The notes: generated by a model not told the origin, from the sequence alone. Shown: positions 6,373-14,543, counted from the stretch's first letter. The stretch is DNA of 32,959 nucleotides from Pirellulales bacterium (GCA_020846145.1 JADLEL010000095.1:1-32959); one strand, 5' to 3'. Translations and numbers: made by a program.

Positions 6373-7881
6373 TTAGCCCGCGCCTACGCCGCGGTCGAAG
6401 GCGTCTTGGTCGCGCTGATAGACGGCCAGGACGGCCTCGAAGGCGGCGGGGGCGATTTGCCAGACGGGATTTTCGTCGCTGTGGGCGTTGCAGTGTTCGG
6501 TGAAGAGCCGGTACATGAATTTGAACAGGTGCCGCGGCACGCGCAGGCCGGCGAAGGCGCTCATCAATCGCTGCGGCGTAACTTCCGCATGGAACAGCGC
6601 GGCCAAATTGGGCGATCGGCCGTCGGCCGCGCAGGCCTTGATTCGCGCGGCGGCCACGTCGTAGAGCGATTGGCCGGTCCAGGCCAGCGAGCGGATGAGG
6701 TTTTGCTTGTCGAGCCGGGAGCGCTGGTGGAAATCGCGGTCCTCGCGGTCGATCAGCCGTTCGAGTTCGATCGGCAGCAGCAGTTTGATTCCCAGGCCGG
6801 GATGCTTAAGAAATTTGTTGTCGAGCATGGGCCAGACCAAGAGCCGCATGAGTTCGGTGGAGCCGTTGATGAGATACGGCTCATCGACGCGATCGACGAG
6901 CACTTCGATGCCTTCGATTTTCATCGCCCGCAGGATGCCTTGGAGCTTGGCCAGAAGTTCGTAGCGGTCGTCGGTCCGCGGCTGGCTGGGCAGGGGCTGG
7001 CCGACGATTTGGGCGGCGGGGAATTTGAGGAATATCCGCCGCAGCAGATTGACGGGATGGCTGAGCACGCGGGTGCCGCGGACGATCTGCATCGCCTTCA
7101 AGTGCCATTTGGCGAAGCGCCAAGCGAAGGGGAGCCAGCCGGCTAACGCGGCCAGAAGGCCGATGAAAAACCAGGTTAATGCTTCCCAGCCGAAGGTTCC
7201 TTTCAGCCCGAGCCAGAAGGGAATCGCGACCGCCGCGATGGTAACGGCGACGCCCAGCACGAGATCGAGTTTCGATTTCCACGTGGGGAAGCGGAGCTTT
7301 TTCTTGAGCCGGTTCCAACGGACGAGCGGATTTTCGGCCGTCGATTGGTCGTAGCAGGCCGCCAGCAGCATGACATCGCGGACGTGCGAGGCATCGAGCG
7401 CGGCGGCGGGCAAGGCTTCATCGCGGGCGGCCGGGTGCCGGGCCTGGCGGACTTCGAGCAGCCGATCGACCAGTTGCGTAACGCCCAGCGAAAGGATGGC
7501 GTCGATATGGTCCCAGAGCCGCCACTGTTCGAGGGCTTTTTCGGCCTTTCGCCGGCGGCCGGAGAAGCGGTCGCGGAGGCGGTCCAAAAAGGCGTTGAAG
7601 TCGTCGTATTGGATTACGAACACCTGATGTTCGGGATGATCGGCGTTGAAGGCGGTCAGGCGATCGACGATTTGCAGCCGCAGGGCCGTCTTGCCGGAGC
7701 CTTTTTCGCCGAATACCACGGCGGTGGCCGGGTCATTCGGATCGCCGTAGATTTTGTCCCACGTGGGATGATAGGTGTTGCGAATGCAGGCGGCCTTGAA
7801 CACGCGGTCGGTCTGCGCGTCTTCATCGGCGAAGGGATTCGACGCGATGCCGTGATGTTCGAGAAACTGCTGGATTTTCAT
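6373..7881 (-). CDS. Membrane-anchored P-loop NTPase, KAP-like
   Basis: 502 aa. Walker A is GEKGSGKT (58-65). Walker B is IEVLVDRVDE (325-334), with adjacent acidic residues suited to metal and water activation. Two hydrophobic helices at about 204-225 and 233-254 lie between the two motifs. Transmembrane helices inserted inside the NTPase domain are the hallmark of KAP NTPases, so a KAP-like assignment is likely, though not proven without a profile search. The protein would sit at the inner face of the membrane. The ATG at 7881 has GGAGG (7888-7892) 6 nt upstream. The gene ends 49 bp from the terminator of the second tracrRNA-like RNA and is convergent with it. Its partner and substrate are unknown; some KAP proteins act in phage exclusion, but nothing here proves a defence role. 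Confidence 0.8.
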   Translation of the reverse strand: MKIQQFLEHHGIASNPFADEDAQTDRVFKAACIRNTYHPTWDKIYGDPNDPATAVVFGEKGSGKTALRLQIVDRLTAFNADHPEHQVFVIQYDDFNAFLDRLRDRFSGRRRKAEKALEQWRLWDHIDAILSLGVTQLVDRLLEVRQARHPAARDEALPAAALDASHVRDVMLLAACYDQSTAENPLVRWNRLKKKLRFPTWKSKLDLVLGVAVTIAAVAIPFWLGLKGTFGWEALTWFFIGLLAALAGWLPFAWRFAKWHLKAMQIVRGTRVLSHPVNLLRRIFLKFPAAQIVGQPLPSQPRTDDRYELLAKLQGILRAMKIEGIEVLVDRVDEPYLINGSTELMRLLVWPMLDNKFLKHPGLGIKLLLPIELERLIDREDRDFHQRSRLDKQNLIRSLAWTGQSLYDVAAARIKACAADGRSPNLAALFHAEVTPQRLMSAFAGLRVPRHLFKFMYRLFTEHCNAHSDENPVWQIAPAAFEAVLAVYQRDQDAFDRGVGAG

Positions 7882-7912
7882 GGCTTATCCTCCGCCTGTA
7901 ATCCCCGTACCC

Positions 7913-7995
7913 GGTGCCATGCCCGCGCTTGCCGGGGGCATGAAGAATCCGCGAAACAACGCCCACATGCCCACGGCAAGCGTGGGCATGGCACC
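7913..7995. repeat. Inverted repeat GGTGCCATGCCC...GGGCATGGCACC
   Basis: The 22-nt arms at 7913-7934 and 7974-7995 differ at one position. A related compact palindrome lies at 30223-30245. It fills the space between the nitroreductase and KAP-like genes. Confidence 0.8.
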
Positions 7996-8018
7996 CGATG
8001 TTCCTCATCCCGCGCTCC

Positions 8019-8546
8019 TCACCCCGCGCCCCACCTATTGAACCACGCGCGTTGGTCGAAGGGCAATCGTTCGCGCTGTGTGCCGGGCTGGACGGGGATG
8101 CCGATGGGCAGGACGACGGCCACGGTTTTGTCGTCCGGCACATCCAGCAATCGGCCGACGCGCGCGGCGCGGTCTTCGACCCGGAGCGCGCCGTCGAGCC
8201 AGACTGTGGCATAGCCCAAGGCGGTGATCGCCAGCAGCATGTTCTCGACCGCCGCGCCGCAATCCTCCGGGGCGAACGACATTTCGCGATAGACCGGGCG
8301 GGGATCGGTAACGCAGACGATCATCGCTTTGGCCGCGTGGCAGACGGGCCGGTCGATGGCTTTGGCCAATTTTTCCAGCAGCTCCGGTTCATCGACGATG
8401 ACGAACGAGACGACCTGCTGGTTGCAAGCCGACGGGGCGCGGATGCCGGCCTCGACGATCTCGATCAAATGCTCCCGCGGCAGGGGATCCGGTTTGAATT
8501 CGCCCCGGTAGCTGTAGCGTTTTTCGATGGCTTCGAAGAGGTCCAT
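8019..8546 (-). CDS. Nitroreductase family protein
   Basis: 175 aa. An FMN-dependent NAD(P)H oxidoreductase of the nitroreductase fold; the substrate cannot be told from sequence. The N-terminus MDLFEAIEKRYSYRGEF carries the Arg-x-Ser-x-Arg FMN-phosphate motif. APSACNQQVVSFVIV follows at about 37-51, and the C-terminal half has ALGYATVWLDGALR and VAVVLPIGIPVQP, all typical of the family. Its length is at the short end of the family. No good Shine-Dalgarno precedes the ATG. It shares a strand with the upstream KAP-like and downstream small gene but is separated from both by repeats, so it is probably a single transcription unit. Confidence 0.9.
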   Translation of the reverse strand: MDLFEAIEKRYSYRGEFKPDPLPREHLIEIVEAGIRAPSACNQQVVSFVIVDEPELLEKLAKAIDRPVCHAAKAMIVCVTDPRPVYREMSFAPEDCGAAVENMLLAITALGYATVWLDGALRVEDRAARVGRLLDVPDDKTVAVVLPIGIPVQPGTQRERLPFDQRAWFNRWGAG

Positions 8547-8550
8547 TGCC

Positions 8551-8583
8551 AGTGGCTAGTGGTTAGTGGCTAGTGGTTAGTGG
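8551..8583. repeat. Short tandem repeat AGTGGCTAGTGGTT
   Basis: About 2.3 copies of a 14-nt unit immediately upstream of the nitroreductase start. Confidence 0.75.
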
Positions 8584-8655
8584 GCAACTGAGGAAATTTG
8601 AAATCTCAAATGGTTGCCGGGATGATTGTGGCGGAGCTTGCAAGCATGTCGATGG

Positions 8656-8886
8656 TTATGCTTTCCATTTTGCCAGGTCCTCGGCGGTTACGGTGATCTT
8701 CCGTTGAAAGCCGGCGCTGAGGCGAACGTATTCCAAGTCGGCCGCTTGCGCGGGTTCTCGATGGAGCAGCTTTTCGATTCGCTCCCGTTCCGGCGGCGCG
8801 GTCGGGGCATCGGCCAACGTATCCGGCCAGATCGTGAGTTCTTCCACCACTAAAGCATCGCGATAAAGATCGAAGGGAGTCGGCAT
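8656..8886 (-). CDS. Small hypothetical protein
   Basis: 76 aa, no recognised family. It begins MPTPFDLYRDALVVEELTIW and has an acidic, Pro-rich centre (DAPTAPPERERIEKLL) and a basic end (ITVTAEDLAKWKA). No membrane segment or cysteine is visible. The amino-acid composition is protein-like and the opposite-strand frame is poor, so it is probably a real gene. The ATG at 8886 lacks a Shine-Dalgarno. It lies downstream of epmA on the same strand, with a palindrome (8912-8940) between that could end epmA transcription. Confidence 0.6.
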   Translation of the reverse strand: MPTPFDLYRDALVVEELTIWPDTLADAPTAPPERERIEKLLHREPAQAADLEYVRLSAGFQRKITVTAEDLAKWKA

Positions 8887-8911
8887 GATTCGTTTGTCGG
8901 TGATCGTCCTT

Positions 8912-8940
8912 CTCGTTCCCAGGCGGAGCCTGGGAACGAG
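8912..8940. repeat. CTCGTTCCCAGGC palindrome
   Basis: Perfect 13-bp arms around GGA. Related palindromes lie at 14489-14520 (degenerate) and 23467-23494. There is no T-run, but it may act as a transcription or mRNA-stability barrier between epmA and the small gene. Confidence 0.8.
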
Positions 8941-8959
8941 GATTCTCTCTGATTCTACC

Positions 8960-9952
8960 TTACGCCCGGTCGAAGGGGAAGGCGAGCACTTCGGCGAGGG
9001 TTTTCGCGCCGGCGGCGAGCATTACGAGGCGGTCGAAGCCGAGGGCCACGCCGGTGCAGGGCGGGAGGCCGGCTTGCATCGCTTCCAGTAGCCGGCTTTC
9101 CTCGGGCAGAGGCGGTTTGCCGTCGGCCATTCGCTGGGCGTTCGCGGTTTTATTGCGACGGCGAAGTTCCTCGACGTCGAGCAGTTCGTGGTAGCCGTTG
9201 GCCAATTCGATGCCTTCGACATAGAGTTCGAACCGTTCGGCGACCGGGGGATTTTCGGGGCGGATGACGCTCAGCGCCGCCTGGCCGGCGGGAAAATCGT
9301 AAACGATGGTTGGTCGTTCTTTTCCCAGATGCGGCTGGATTTTTTCGACCAAGAGGAGATCGAGCCAGCCGTCGCGGTCTTTTTCGGGCAGGCTTTCCGG
9401 GTAAGCGATATCGAGCCGGCGGACCGTCTCGATGATGGTTTTCGTCTCGGCGGCGAGCGGATCGATGCCGACGTGCTTCGAGAAGGCCTCGCGGTAGCCG
9501 ATACGCTCCGCCGGTCCGCGGGCGAGGAGCGCTTCGCAAAGATCGCTCGTCAGTTGCATCCCTTCGCTCATTCCGTCGCCGGCGCGATACCACTCGACCA
9601 TCGTGAACTCGGGATTGTGCAGCGGTCCGACTTCGTCGCGGCGAAACACTTTCGACACCTGATAGATCGCCTTCGCGCCCGCGGCCAGCAGGCGCTTCAT
9701 GCCGAACTCGGGAGAGGTTTGCAGATAATGGATCTGGGGGAGAGGGGAGAGGGGAGAGGGGAGAGAAACAGACGTAATCTCCACGCCGAACGGATCCAGA
9801 TGCCGATCCACGACCGTATCGGCCGAGAGGATCGGCGTTTCGACTTCCAAGAATCCGCGATCGAAGAAAAAACTCCGCAGCCGGCGCAGAAGTTCGGCGC
9901 GGAGCTGCAAATTATCGAGCGGAGCGGTTGGAAGAGGGCTCAAGCGATCCAT
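8960..9952 (-). CDS. epmA: Elongation factor P--(R)-beta-lysine ligase EpmA
   Basis: 330 aa. A truncated class II lysyl-tRNA synthetase paralogue that attaches (R)-beta-lysine to Lys34 of EF-P. Class II motif 1 is around FFFDRGFLEVETPIL. Motif 2 is VFRRDEVGPLHNPEFTMVEWY, with the HNPEFTM signature shared by EpmA and LysRS. Motif 3 is GVALGFDRLVML near the C-terminus. There is no anticodon-binding domain, which separates it from LysS. The ATG at 9952 is chosen because the 12-residue upstream extension is encoded by the repeat at 9966-10068 and does not look like protein. efp and epmB lie 3-4 kb away and complete the pathway. Four copies of a 7-nt unit (9737-9764) sit inside the gene and encode a Ser/Pro/Leu-rich loop, SLPSPLSPLP. 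Confidence 0.95.
   Translation of the reverse strand: MDRLSPLPTAPLDNLQLRAELLRRLRSFFFDRGFLEVETPILSADTVVDRHLDPFGVEITSVSLPSPLSPLPQIHYLQTSPEFGMKRLLAAGAKAIYQVSKVFRRDEVGPLHNPEFTMVEWYRAGDGMSEGMQLTSDLCEALLARGPAERIGYREAFSKHVGIDPLAAETKTIIETVRRLDIAYPESLPEKDRDGWLDLLLVEKIQPHLGKERPTIVYDFPAGQAALSVIRPENPPVAERFELYVEGIELANGYHELLDVEELRRRNKTANAQRMADGKPPLPEESRLLEAMQAGLPPCTGVALGFDRLVMLAAGAKTLAEVLAFPFDRA
9737..9764. repeat. Heptanucleotide tandem repeat (GGGGAGA)4 inside epmA
   Basis: Four perfect copies in tandem. The unit length is not a multiple of three, so gain or loss of one copy would frameshift epmA after roughly residue 65. Confidence 0.9.
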
Positions 9953-9965
9953 AGGGCATTTCCGG

Positions 9966-10068
9966 CGGCGCGAGGGGGACAGTCCCATTTTCGCGGCGAT
10001 TAAGCATTTTTACGGCACCATCATCTTTTGCGCCGCGAAAATCGGGACAGTCCCCTGTGAACGGTTAC
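9966..10068. repeat. GGGACAGTCCC-family palindromic repeat, copy 2
   Basis: GGGGGACAGTCCCATTTTCG on the left and CGCCGCGAAAATCGGGACAG on the right form imperfect arms around GATTAAGCATTTTTACGGC and CACCATCATC. It ends in CTGTGAACGGTTAC. It lies 13 bp upstream of the epmA start. Confidence 0.9.
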
Positions 10069-10157
10069 GAATCTTCTATCATCGACCGATTTCCCCCGTG
10101 CGTGTCTCTACGATACGAGAATCTCGATACCTCGCATTCCGAATGGAGGACGAAGCA

Positions 10158-10658
10158 CTATTCGCAAACGAAAAACGCGGAGTGGTGCGATACTTGTCCC
10201 GCGGGGATTTGTTCCGCCATCGGCAGGCACAATAAATACTGGGGTGAAACTCCTTCCATTTTCAAGAGAGGAGTATGCCGGAATCCAAAACGGCCGTAAT
10301 ACGCCGGATCGCCGACCAGCACGCATCCTTCGGCGCCCACGCGGCGAATAGCCTGCAAGCCCTCTTCGACCAGGCTTTTGCCGATTCCTTTTCGTTGAAA
10401 CTCCGGCATCACGGCGAGCGGGCCGAGGCCGAACCACATGCAGTCCACACCGTCGATTTTCACCGGCGAAAAGGCGATGTGTCCGACGACTTTACCGTCG
10501 ATTTCGGCGACGAGCGCGACCGACAGCGCATCGGCGTCTCGCAAGGCTTCGACGATGAGGTGTTCGGTTTGATGGCTGTAGGGATGGTTTGCAAACGCGG
10601 CGACGAGGATGTCGCGGATGGATTCGTAATCGCCGGCGGACTCGGGGCGAATAATCAT
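10158..10658 (-). CDS. GNAT family N-acetyltransferase (YhbS-like)
   Basis: 166 aa. The first motif is MIIRPESAGDYESIRDILVAAF. The acetyl-CoA pyrophosphate-binding motif is VMPEFQRKGIGKSLVEEGL (about residues 86-104). GCVLVGDPAYYGRFGFRHTP follows, which is typical of YhbS-like acetyltransferases. The acceptor substrate is unknown. The ATG at 10658 lacks a clear ribosome-binding site. The next gene upstream on this strand starts at 12473 and ends only 27 bp away, so co-transcription with it is possible. Confidence 0.9.
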   Translation of the reverse strand: MIIRPESAGDYESIRDILVAAFANHPYSHQTEHLIVEALRDADALSVALVAEIDGKVVGHIAFSPVKIDGVDCMWFGLGPLAVMPEFQRKGIGKSLVEEGLQAIRRVGAEGCVLVGDPAYYGRFGFRHTPLLKMEGVSPQYLLCLPMAEQIPAGQVSHHSAFFVCE

Positions 10659-10685
10659 GGAGTGGTGCGAGCGATCGTGGTTTCG

Positions 10686-12473
10686 TTACGGTTGTTGCGC
10701 TAGCTTCAGCGTATCATCGATCAGGTTATGCAGCCCCCACGGATCTTGCGGATACCGCTCGAGCCATTCCGCGCGGGCGCGGCGAAGTTCTTGGACGGCG
10801 TTTTTCAAGGCCGGCCGGTCGGGCAGTCCCTCCAAGGCGAGTTGGCGTTGGATCAAGAGCGCATGAATCTCCGCCTCGGTGATCCAGCGATAAATCCTCG
10901 CAAAGAAAACTAGGTCCTCGAACTGGCGGACGAGGAACGCGCGATCGGCGGGTTTCAGTTTATCCGCGACGGATTGGACTTCCCGCAAAAGTTCTTCCGC
11001 GCCACGAAGCGCCGCCGTCTTTTCGGCCAGAATGGCTTTTGGTCCGGCGGCGCGGTGTCCGAGGGGCACGGGCCAGCCGGCGAATCCCGCGAGGCCTTTG
11101 GTTTTCCGCATTTCGGGCGTGGGAAAAGGCGTGCCCGCCGGAAGGATCATCTGCTCGCGCAAGCCCCAGAACCGGCAAATCCACGAGCCGCGGCGGATGG
11201 ATTGGGCGAGAAAGTAATTGCCGTCCATGGCGAAGATGCCTTTGTCCACATTCTCGATCTTGAGGAACGCGGGCGTCAGCGCCGCGGCCTGCTCGCCGAA
11301 TTGCGCGACGAGAAAATCGCGCACCGTTCGTTCGGCGGCGGCGGCGGGATCGTTCGCCCGCCGGCAGAAGAAGAGGGCGTTCATTCGGCCCAGCGTGTCG
11401 GTGGAGCAGATTTGCAAGTCTTTGCCGGTGAAGGGGGGATAGAGATTGCGGTATCGCGGCAGGATGTTCTCGTGCGGATTCCAAACGTCCCAGACCGTGC
11501 CGACGCGGCCGTTGACCGATTCGGCGCCCAGCCGCCGCGCTTCTTCGAGGTGCGCTTCATATTGGCGGAGCGCGCTGGTGGGCACGAAATTGCGGCCCCA
11601 ATACTCGCCGTTGAGGTCGAAGTTCACGGAGATCGGATTCGTCTTGGCCGCCTCGCGCAAATTTTGGTTGAACGGCAGGCACAGCGAGAAATCGCCGATC
11701 ACGTTGTCGGCGGTAACGATGATGTCGGGCCGGCTTTTCGCGGCGGCGGACAGGGCGTCCGTCATGCGGCGATGGCCTCCCGCCGCGTGCAGGTTGAGCG
11801 TCATTTTCCAGCGGTGCTTCCGGCAATTCGCATGAACGGCGGCCACCACGCGATCGACGATCTCCTGGAGCGAGAGCGATTGATGCCGGAGGTTCTCGAC
11901 GCGGGTTTCGGCGCATTCGGTGAGCGCGACTTCCATGCCTTCGAGGTCGGGCACCAGTTCGTGGAGTTCGTTCAACTGCTCGTCGATGATGGCGTAAATC
12001 GCATCGCCCGACATGTCCGGCTCGCCGTGCTCGTTGAACAGTTCCGGCGCCGCCCGCTTGAGCTGCTCGGCGGCGGGCAGCATGAGCACGTTGTATTCGT
12101 ACCAGAACTTCAGCCCCGCCTCGGCGGTCATTTTGGCGGATCGCCGCATGCTCTTTTGGACGTTTTCGGCCGATTGCCGCGCCTCTTGCGAGAGAATGCC
12201 GCTGGGCCGCCGAGGATAAGTCCAAGGCGGGGGAAAGGGCCTCGATTTGCTGCTTTTCCATTCGCCGCTGCTCCAATAGAGCAGGCGTTCCACGTCGTGA
12301 TGTTTGGCGAAGTCGATCAAGCGGCGCCAATGGAGTTCGCCGCCGTAATCGGTGGTGAGGGTGAGTTTCGGCCTGTGGATATTCCGGGCAGGCGCGGGTT
12401 TCTCTTGTGCCGCGGCCGCCCCGATAGCCAATAACAAGCCGAGAATCGCTGACATGGTCAATAGCCGGTTCAT
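10686..12473 (-). CDS. Secreted glycoside-hydrolase-like protein (alpha-glucuronidase-like barrel?)
   Basis: 595 aa. The signal peptide is MNRLLTMSAILGLLLAIGAAAAQ, cleaved after about AAA-A. Met8 of the longest frame (12473) is chosen because AGGA stands 10 nt before it and it gives the cleaner signal peptide. The body begins with LTTDYGG and has Trp- and Asp/Glu-rich motifs (WYEYNVLMLP, IIVTADNVIGDF, SVNFDLNGEYWGRNF, VWDVWNPHENILP) like the barrel of alpha-glucuronidase-type hydrolases, then a C-terminal helical domain. The exact family is not certain; GH67/GH115-like is the best guess. It would act on polysaccharide outside the cytoplasm, in line with the two GH172 proteins of this window. 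Confidence 0.75.
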   Translation of the reverse strand: MNRLLTMSAILGLLLAIGAAAAQEKPAPARNIHRPKLTLTTDYGGELHWRRLIDFAKHHDVERLLYWSSGEWKSSKSRPFPPPWTYPRRPSGILSQEARQSAENVQKSMRRSAKMTAEAGLKFWYEYNVLMLPAAEQLKRAAPELFNEHGEPDMSGDAIYAIIDEQLNELHELVPDLEGMEVALTECAETRVENLRHQSLSLQEIVDRVVAAVHANCRKHRWKMTLNLHAAGGHRRMTDALSAAAKSRPDIIVTADNVIGDFSLCLPFNQNLREAAKTNPISVNFDLNGEYWGRNFVPTSALRQYEAHLEEARRLGAESVNGRVGTVWDVWNPHENILPRYRNLYPPFTGKDLQICSTDTLGRMNALFFCRRANDPAAAAERTVRDFLVAQFGEQAAALTPAFLKIENVDKGIFAMDGNYFLAQSIRRGSWICRFWGLREQMILPAGTPFPTPEMRKTKGLAGFAGWPVPLGHRAAGPKAILAEKTAALRGAEELLREVQSVADKLKPADRAFLVRQFEDLVFFARIYRWITEAEIHALLIQRQLALEGLPDRPALKNAVQELRRARAEWLERYPQDPWGLHNLIDDTLKLAQQP

Positions 12474-12494
12474 GGCAAAACTATCCTGATTCAT

Positions 12495-12851
12495 CCGGTT
12501 AACGCGTGCCAGTTCGATGTATCTCGCGGCAGGAAGTCACCGCGGCCCAAAGGGCCGGTAGTTCGCCCAGCCCCAGGCATCGCCTGGGGTTAGCGATATC
12601 GCGAAGAATTTTTGTCTCGGCCCAAGGGGCCAACCGTTCTCCTCTCGGCGGAGAACTGCCGGCCCGTTGGGCCTCGGGATGCGTCATGAAGCAACGTTCC
12701 CCAGGGCGTTGCCCTGGGCTGGATGAACGGCTAGGCCTTCGGCCCGAAGCAAGCGAATTCGTTTCATGAGAATCATTTACTCGATTCTTTTCTCGTGAAC
12801 ATGAAACCTCGCCAGTTCAGGTACGCTCTTTCCGGATGAGCCACTATTCCT
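12495..12851. repeat. Non-coding gap with several palindromes
   Basis: 357 bp without a convincing gene. It holds GGCCCAAAGGGCC, CCCCAGGC-ATC-GCCTGGGG (about 12570-12589), GTTCTCC-TCTC-GGCGGAGAAC (about 12630-12651), and CCCAGGGC-GTT-GCCCTGGG (12700-12718). The last is related to 32738-32756. The palindromes are probably dispersed intergenic repeats; short frames across them are not coding. Confidence 0.7.
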
Positions 12852-13421
12852 TTACTCTTTCACGCGTTCGACGTACTCGCCGGTGCGGGTGTCGATCTTG
12901 ATGAGGTCGCCGATATTGACGAAGGCGGGGCAGGGAAATTCCGCGCCGGTATCGACCTTGCAGGGCTTGCTCACGTTGGTGGCGGTGTTGCCTTTCGCGC
13001 CCGGCTCGCAGTATTCCACGCGAAGCACGACGTGGTTCGGCGGGGTCATGCTGATCGGCGCGTTATTGTACAGGACGATGCTGCAGACCATGCCTTCCTT
13101 GAGATACTTCCAGGCGTCGTCCACCTGTTCGGCGGTCAACTCGTACTGCTCGTAGGTTTCGGAGTGCATGAAGACGAAATGGTCCTGCTGCTTGTAGAGG
13201 AACTGGGCGGAGATTTCCTCGATCTCGGCGGCTTCGAGGCTGTCGCCGCTCTTGTAGGTGCGGTCGAGGACCGTTCCCCGCAGAAGGTTGCGCAACTTGC
13301 ATTTGTACAAGGCTTGGCCCTTGCCGGGCTTGACGAAGTTGCACTCGATCATGATATACGGATCGCCGTCGAGTTGGACCTTGAGTCCTTTCCTGAAATC
13401 GCTAGTGCTGAAGCTTCCCAC
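12852..13421 (-). CDS. efp: Translation elongation factor P
   Basis: 189 aa from a GTG start. EF-P enters the ribosomal E site and relieves stalling at polyproline. It has the usual three-domain length. Domain I carries FVKPGKGQALYKCKLRNLLRG, and with this start the Lys of PGKGQA is exactly residue 34, the position beta-lysylated by EpmA/EpmB. The C-terminus VNIGDLIKIDTRTGEYVERVK is the standard end of domain III. The GTG at 13421 gives MGSFSTSDFRKG and has AGGA 8 nt upstream; the longer frame upstream runs over epmB and is not coding. It is divergent from epmB across a 52-bp shared promoter region. Confidence 0.97.
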   Translation of the reverse strand: MGSFSTSDFRKGLKVQLDGDPYIMIECNFVKPGKGQALYKCKLRNLLRGTVLDRTYKSGDSLEAAEIEEISAQFLYKQQDHFVFMHSETYEQYELTAEQVDDAWKYLKEGMVCSIVLYNNAPISMTPPNHVVLRVEYCEPGAKGNTATNVSKPCKVDTGAEFPCPAFVNIGDLIKIDTRTGEYVERVKE

Positions 13422-13456
13422 GTTCGGTTCCTGTTTACTGTTGGAATGCGGAATGT

Positions 13457-13465
13457 TGTGATAAT
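13457..13465 (+). promoter_or_regulatory. Extended -10 promoter of epmB
   Basis: TGTGATAAT (TGn plus GATAAT, -10 hexamer 13460-13465). The predicted start at about 13472 lies next to the epmB ATG (13474), so the mRNA would be almost leaderless; no Shine-Dalgarno is present, which fits. No convincing -35 box. Confidence 0.45.
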
Positions 13466-13473
13466 ATGGGGTA

Positions 13474-14478
13474 ATGCAACGGACTTTGGAAAAATCGCTC
13501 TCGACCGAATGGCAAAGCGAACTTGCCCGCGCCGTCCGCGATGCGGCGGAACTTTGCCGCTTGCTCGACTTGCCCGCCGAACTGGCGGAAGCGGCCGCGC
13601 GAGCTGCGGGGGATTTTTCGCTGTGCGTGCCCCGGCCGTACCTGCGCCGCATCCGTCCCGGCGATCCGCGCGATCCCCTTTTATTGCAGGTTTTCCCCCA
13701 AGCGGTCGAAATGGCTTTGGTTCCCGGTTTCGAGCCGGACCCGCTGGGCGAATCTTCCAGTATGCCTGAAAAAGGCTTGCTCTGGAAGTACCGGGGGCGA
13801 ATTCTGGTGGTCGCCGCCGGGTGCTGCGCCGTGCATTGCCGGTTCTGTTTTCGCCGGCATTTTCCCTACTCTGGCGGGGATTGCGGTGATGTTTCCTGGG
13901 AATCGATCCTGCAACGGGTGAGAAACGAGCCTTCCGTGCGGGAAGTGATTTTGAGCGGCGGCGATCCGCTTACGCTGCCGGATGAGGAAATCGGCTCGAT
14001 CATGCTTCGTTTCGAGGAAATTCCCCACATAAGCAGGGTGCGAATCCACAGCCGGCTGCCGATTATGATACCCGATCGAATAACCGACCAATTGCCAGCC
14101 GTGCTGCGGGCTTCGAGGCTCTCCGCGATGATGGTGGTTCACGCCAATCATCCCGCCGAAATCGATGATGCCGTCGCGGCGGCCTTGGGACGCTTGGTGG
14201 ATGCCGGCATCCCGGTCCTCAGCCAAGGCGTTTTACTGCGGGGCGTGAACGACCGCGTCGAGACGCTCGCCGCCTTGTACGAACGGCTGGCCGATTTGCG
14301 GGTTATGCCGTATTATCTTCATCAATTGGACCGCGTGGCCGGAGCGGCCCATTTCGAAGTGCCGATCGACGAAGGGATCGCGCTGGTCCGCCGGCTTCGC
14401 GCCCGGCTGCCGGGCTACGCGGTGCCGCGTTATGTGCGGGAAACGCAATGCGGTTCGAGTAAAGAGACATTGGCATGA
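13474..14478 (+). CDS. epmB: EF-P beta-lysylation protein EpmB (lysine 2,3-aminomutase)
   Basis: 334 aa radical-SAM, PLP-dependent enzyme converting L-alpha-lysine to (R)-beta-lysine for EpmA. The [4Fe-4S] motif is CAVHCRFC (Cys118, Cys122, Cys125). VILSGGDPLTLPDEE is the SAM-binding GGDPL motif, and RIHSRLPIMIPDRIT and YYLHQLDRVAGAAHF are typical of the KamA/EpmB family. The C-terminal Lys330 in GSSKETLA lies where EpmB proteins carry the PLP lysine. The length fits EpmB rather than the longer KamA. Its divergent pairing with efp, and epmA nearby, support the assignment. The ATG at 13474 is almost at the predicted transcription start. Confidence 0.95.
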   Translation: MQRTLEKSLSTEWQSELARAVRDAAELCRLLDLPAELAEAAARAAGDFSLCVPRPYLRRIRPGDPRDPLLLQVFPQAVEMALVPGFEPDPLGESSSMPEKGLLWKYRGRILVVAAGCCAVHCRFCFRRHFPYSGGDCGDVSWESILQRVRNEPSVREVILSGGDPLTLPDEEIGSIMLRFEEIPHISRVRIHSRLPIMIPDRITDQLPAVLRASRLSAMMVVHANHPAEIDDAVAAALGRLVDAGIPVLSQGVLLRGVNDRVETLAALYERLADLRVMPYYLHQLDRVAGAAHFEVPIDEGIALVRRLRARLPGYAVPRYVRETQCGSSKETLA

Positions 14479-14488
14479 ATAACATCGA

Positions 14489-14543
14489 CCTCGTTCCCAG
14501 GCTCCGTCTGGCTGGGATCGCAATGTTTTGGAGGCTTCGCCTC
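14489..14543. repeat. Degenerate CTCGTTCCCAGGC palindrome
   Basis: CTCGTTCCCAGGCTCCGTCTG followed by an imperfect right arm GGCTGGGATCG, then a second small palindrome GAGGCTTCGCCTC (14531-14543). Related to 8912-8940 and 23467-23494. Confidence 0.6.

Noticed and set aside
8024..8262. Arg-rich 75-aa frame within the nitroreductase gene
   Set aside because: Alternative frame of a real gene; composition typical of shifted GC-rich coding.
10974..12434. 486-aa open frame opposite the glycoside-hydrolase-like gene
   Set aside because: Shadow frame; no motifs, and the minus-strand gene has a signal peptide and conserved motifs.
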